From Prevotella sp. (GTDB taxonomy: Bacteria; Bacteroidota; Bacteroidia; Bacteroidales; Bacteroidaceae): a stretch of 35,860 nt of DNA. Made by a program: the position numbers and the translations under genes. Numbering within the stretch: position 1 is the first letter of the stretch; every line of letters starts with the position of its first letter. The stretch covers positions 1-35,860 of the forward strand of contig JAEEXN010000020.1 of the NCBI GenBank assembly GCA_016291595.1. Direction: 5' to 3'. Of this stretch, positions 35,613-35,860 are shown piece by piece. The notes under the pieces were generated by a model that worked only from the letters and a program-made list of their open reading frames with translations, searched no databases and was not told the DNA's origin.

Positions 35613-35729
35613 ATGAAGACAAGAGCATCATTAAAAAAGCGTACACCCGACTGCAAGATCGTACGTCGTAAGGGTCGTCTGTTCGTGATCAACAAGAAGA
35701 ACCCTAAGTACAAGATGCGTCAGGGCTAA
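35613..35729 (+). CDS. rpmJ: 50S ribosomal protein L36, zinc-free variant
   Basis: A 38-residue gene begins [20 protein letters not shown] and ends [10 protein letters not shown], the full L36 pattern. The zinc-binding form has three cysteines and a histidine; here only one cysteine (residue 14) remains. The other ligand positions carry Thr, Asn/Lys and Tyr/Lys-type residues, so this copy should not bind zinc. It follows infA by 11 bases. Confidence 0.95.
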   Translation: MKTRASLKKRTPDCKIVRRKGRLFVINKKNPKYKMRQG

Positions 35730-35760
35730 AAAGTAACACGAAAAAGTTAAATAAGCATAA

Positions 35761-35796
35761 CGAAGGTAAGGAATTACATTTTTTTTCTTACCTTTG
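35761..35796 (+). promoter_or_regulatory. Promoter -7 element embedded in a hairpin, before rpsM
   Basis: TACCTTTG (35789-35796) matches the Bacteroidota -7 element and is followed by CATG. The same bases form the right arm of an inverted repeat: CGAAGGTAAG (35761-35770) with CTTACCTTTG (35787-35796), including one G-U pair. A start near 35803 would give rpsM and the genes after it their own promoter. In read-through RNA the hairpin could act as a weak terminator. Confidence 0.55.
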
Positions 35797-35853
35797 CATG
35801 CTTTTTAGCAAATTTCGAAATTTAAAGTTTTTATTTTATCATTTAATTAAGTC

Positions 35854-35860
35854 ATGGCAA
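35854..35860 (+). CDS. rpsM: Start of a gene cut by the window edge, probably ribosomal protein S13
   Basis: Only ATGGCAA is visible, coding Met-Ala and the start of a third codon. The A/T-rich leader and the position directly after rpmJ, where rpsM-rpsK-rpsD-rpoA-rplQ usually follow, make rpsM likely. The identification rests on gene order alone. Confidence 0.55.

Overview
The window reads as a chromosomal segment of a Bacteroidota species, most likely Prevotella or a close relative in Prevotellaceae. The grounds are a hybrid two-component sensor with a periplasmic propeller, a SusC/SusD pair, repeated TAnnTTTG-type promoter elements, A-rich leaders in place of Shine-Dalgarno sequences, and a secreted protein ending in the Prevotella-style 'YDLSGRKV ... 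GIYVANGKK' tail. No tRNA, rRNA, transposase or CRISPR array was found.

Layout. Bases 1-496 are non-coding: an upstream terminator, two inverted arrays of the octamer GGGCATTC, and a 38-bp AT palindrome between them. Bases 497-18545 look like a polysaccharide-utilisation locus. It holds a hybrid sensor/AraC regulator (497-4723), a secreted protein of unknown function with visibly lower GC (4979-7447), a small acidic peptide gene (7466-7657), a secreted beta-propeller/DUF362 fusion (7875-10004) and a LacZ-type GH2 enzyme (10008-12845). On the opposite strand and convergent with these are SusD (13234-15378) and SusC (15414-18545). Two small genes follow: a DUF3467 protein and an outer-membrane beta-barrel protein, with a terminator after the latter.

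From about 20020 to the end lie the translation operons: rpsL-rpsG-fusA-rpsJ; then, after a strong terminator and a new promoter, rplC-rplD-rplW-rplB-rpsS-rplV-rpsC-rplP-rpmC-rpsQ-rplN-rplX-rplE-rpsN-rpsH-rplF-rplR-rpsE-rpmD-rplO-secY-map-infA-rpmJ; and the first bases of what should be rpsM. rpmD and rpmJ are short but intact.

How the genes may work together (inference). The sensor would bind a glycan fragment in the periplasm and activate the locus. SusCD would capture and import the glycan, and the GH2 enzyme would remove terminal beta-linked sugars. The propeller/DUF362 protein and the low-GC secreted protein with its peptide are the unexplained parts. A shared ACA(A/G)TTATTG element lies upstream of three transcription units of the locus and may be a common operator. 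In the translation block, structured leaders sit where E. coli uses ribosomal-protein feedback, notably upstream of rplC-rplD and between rpsL and rpsG.
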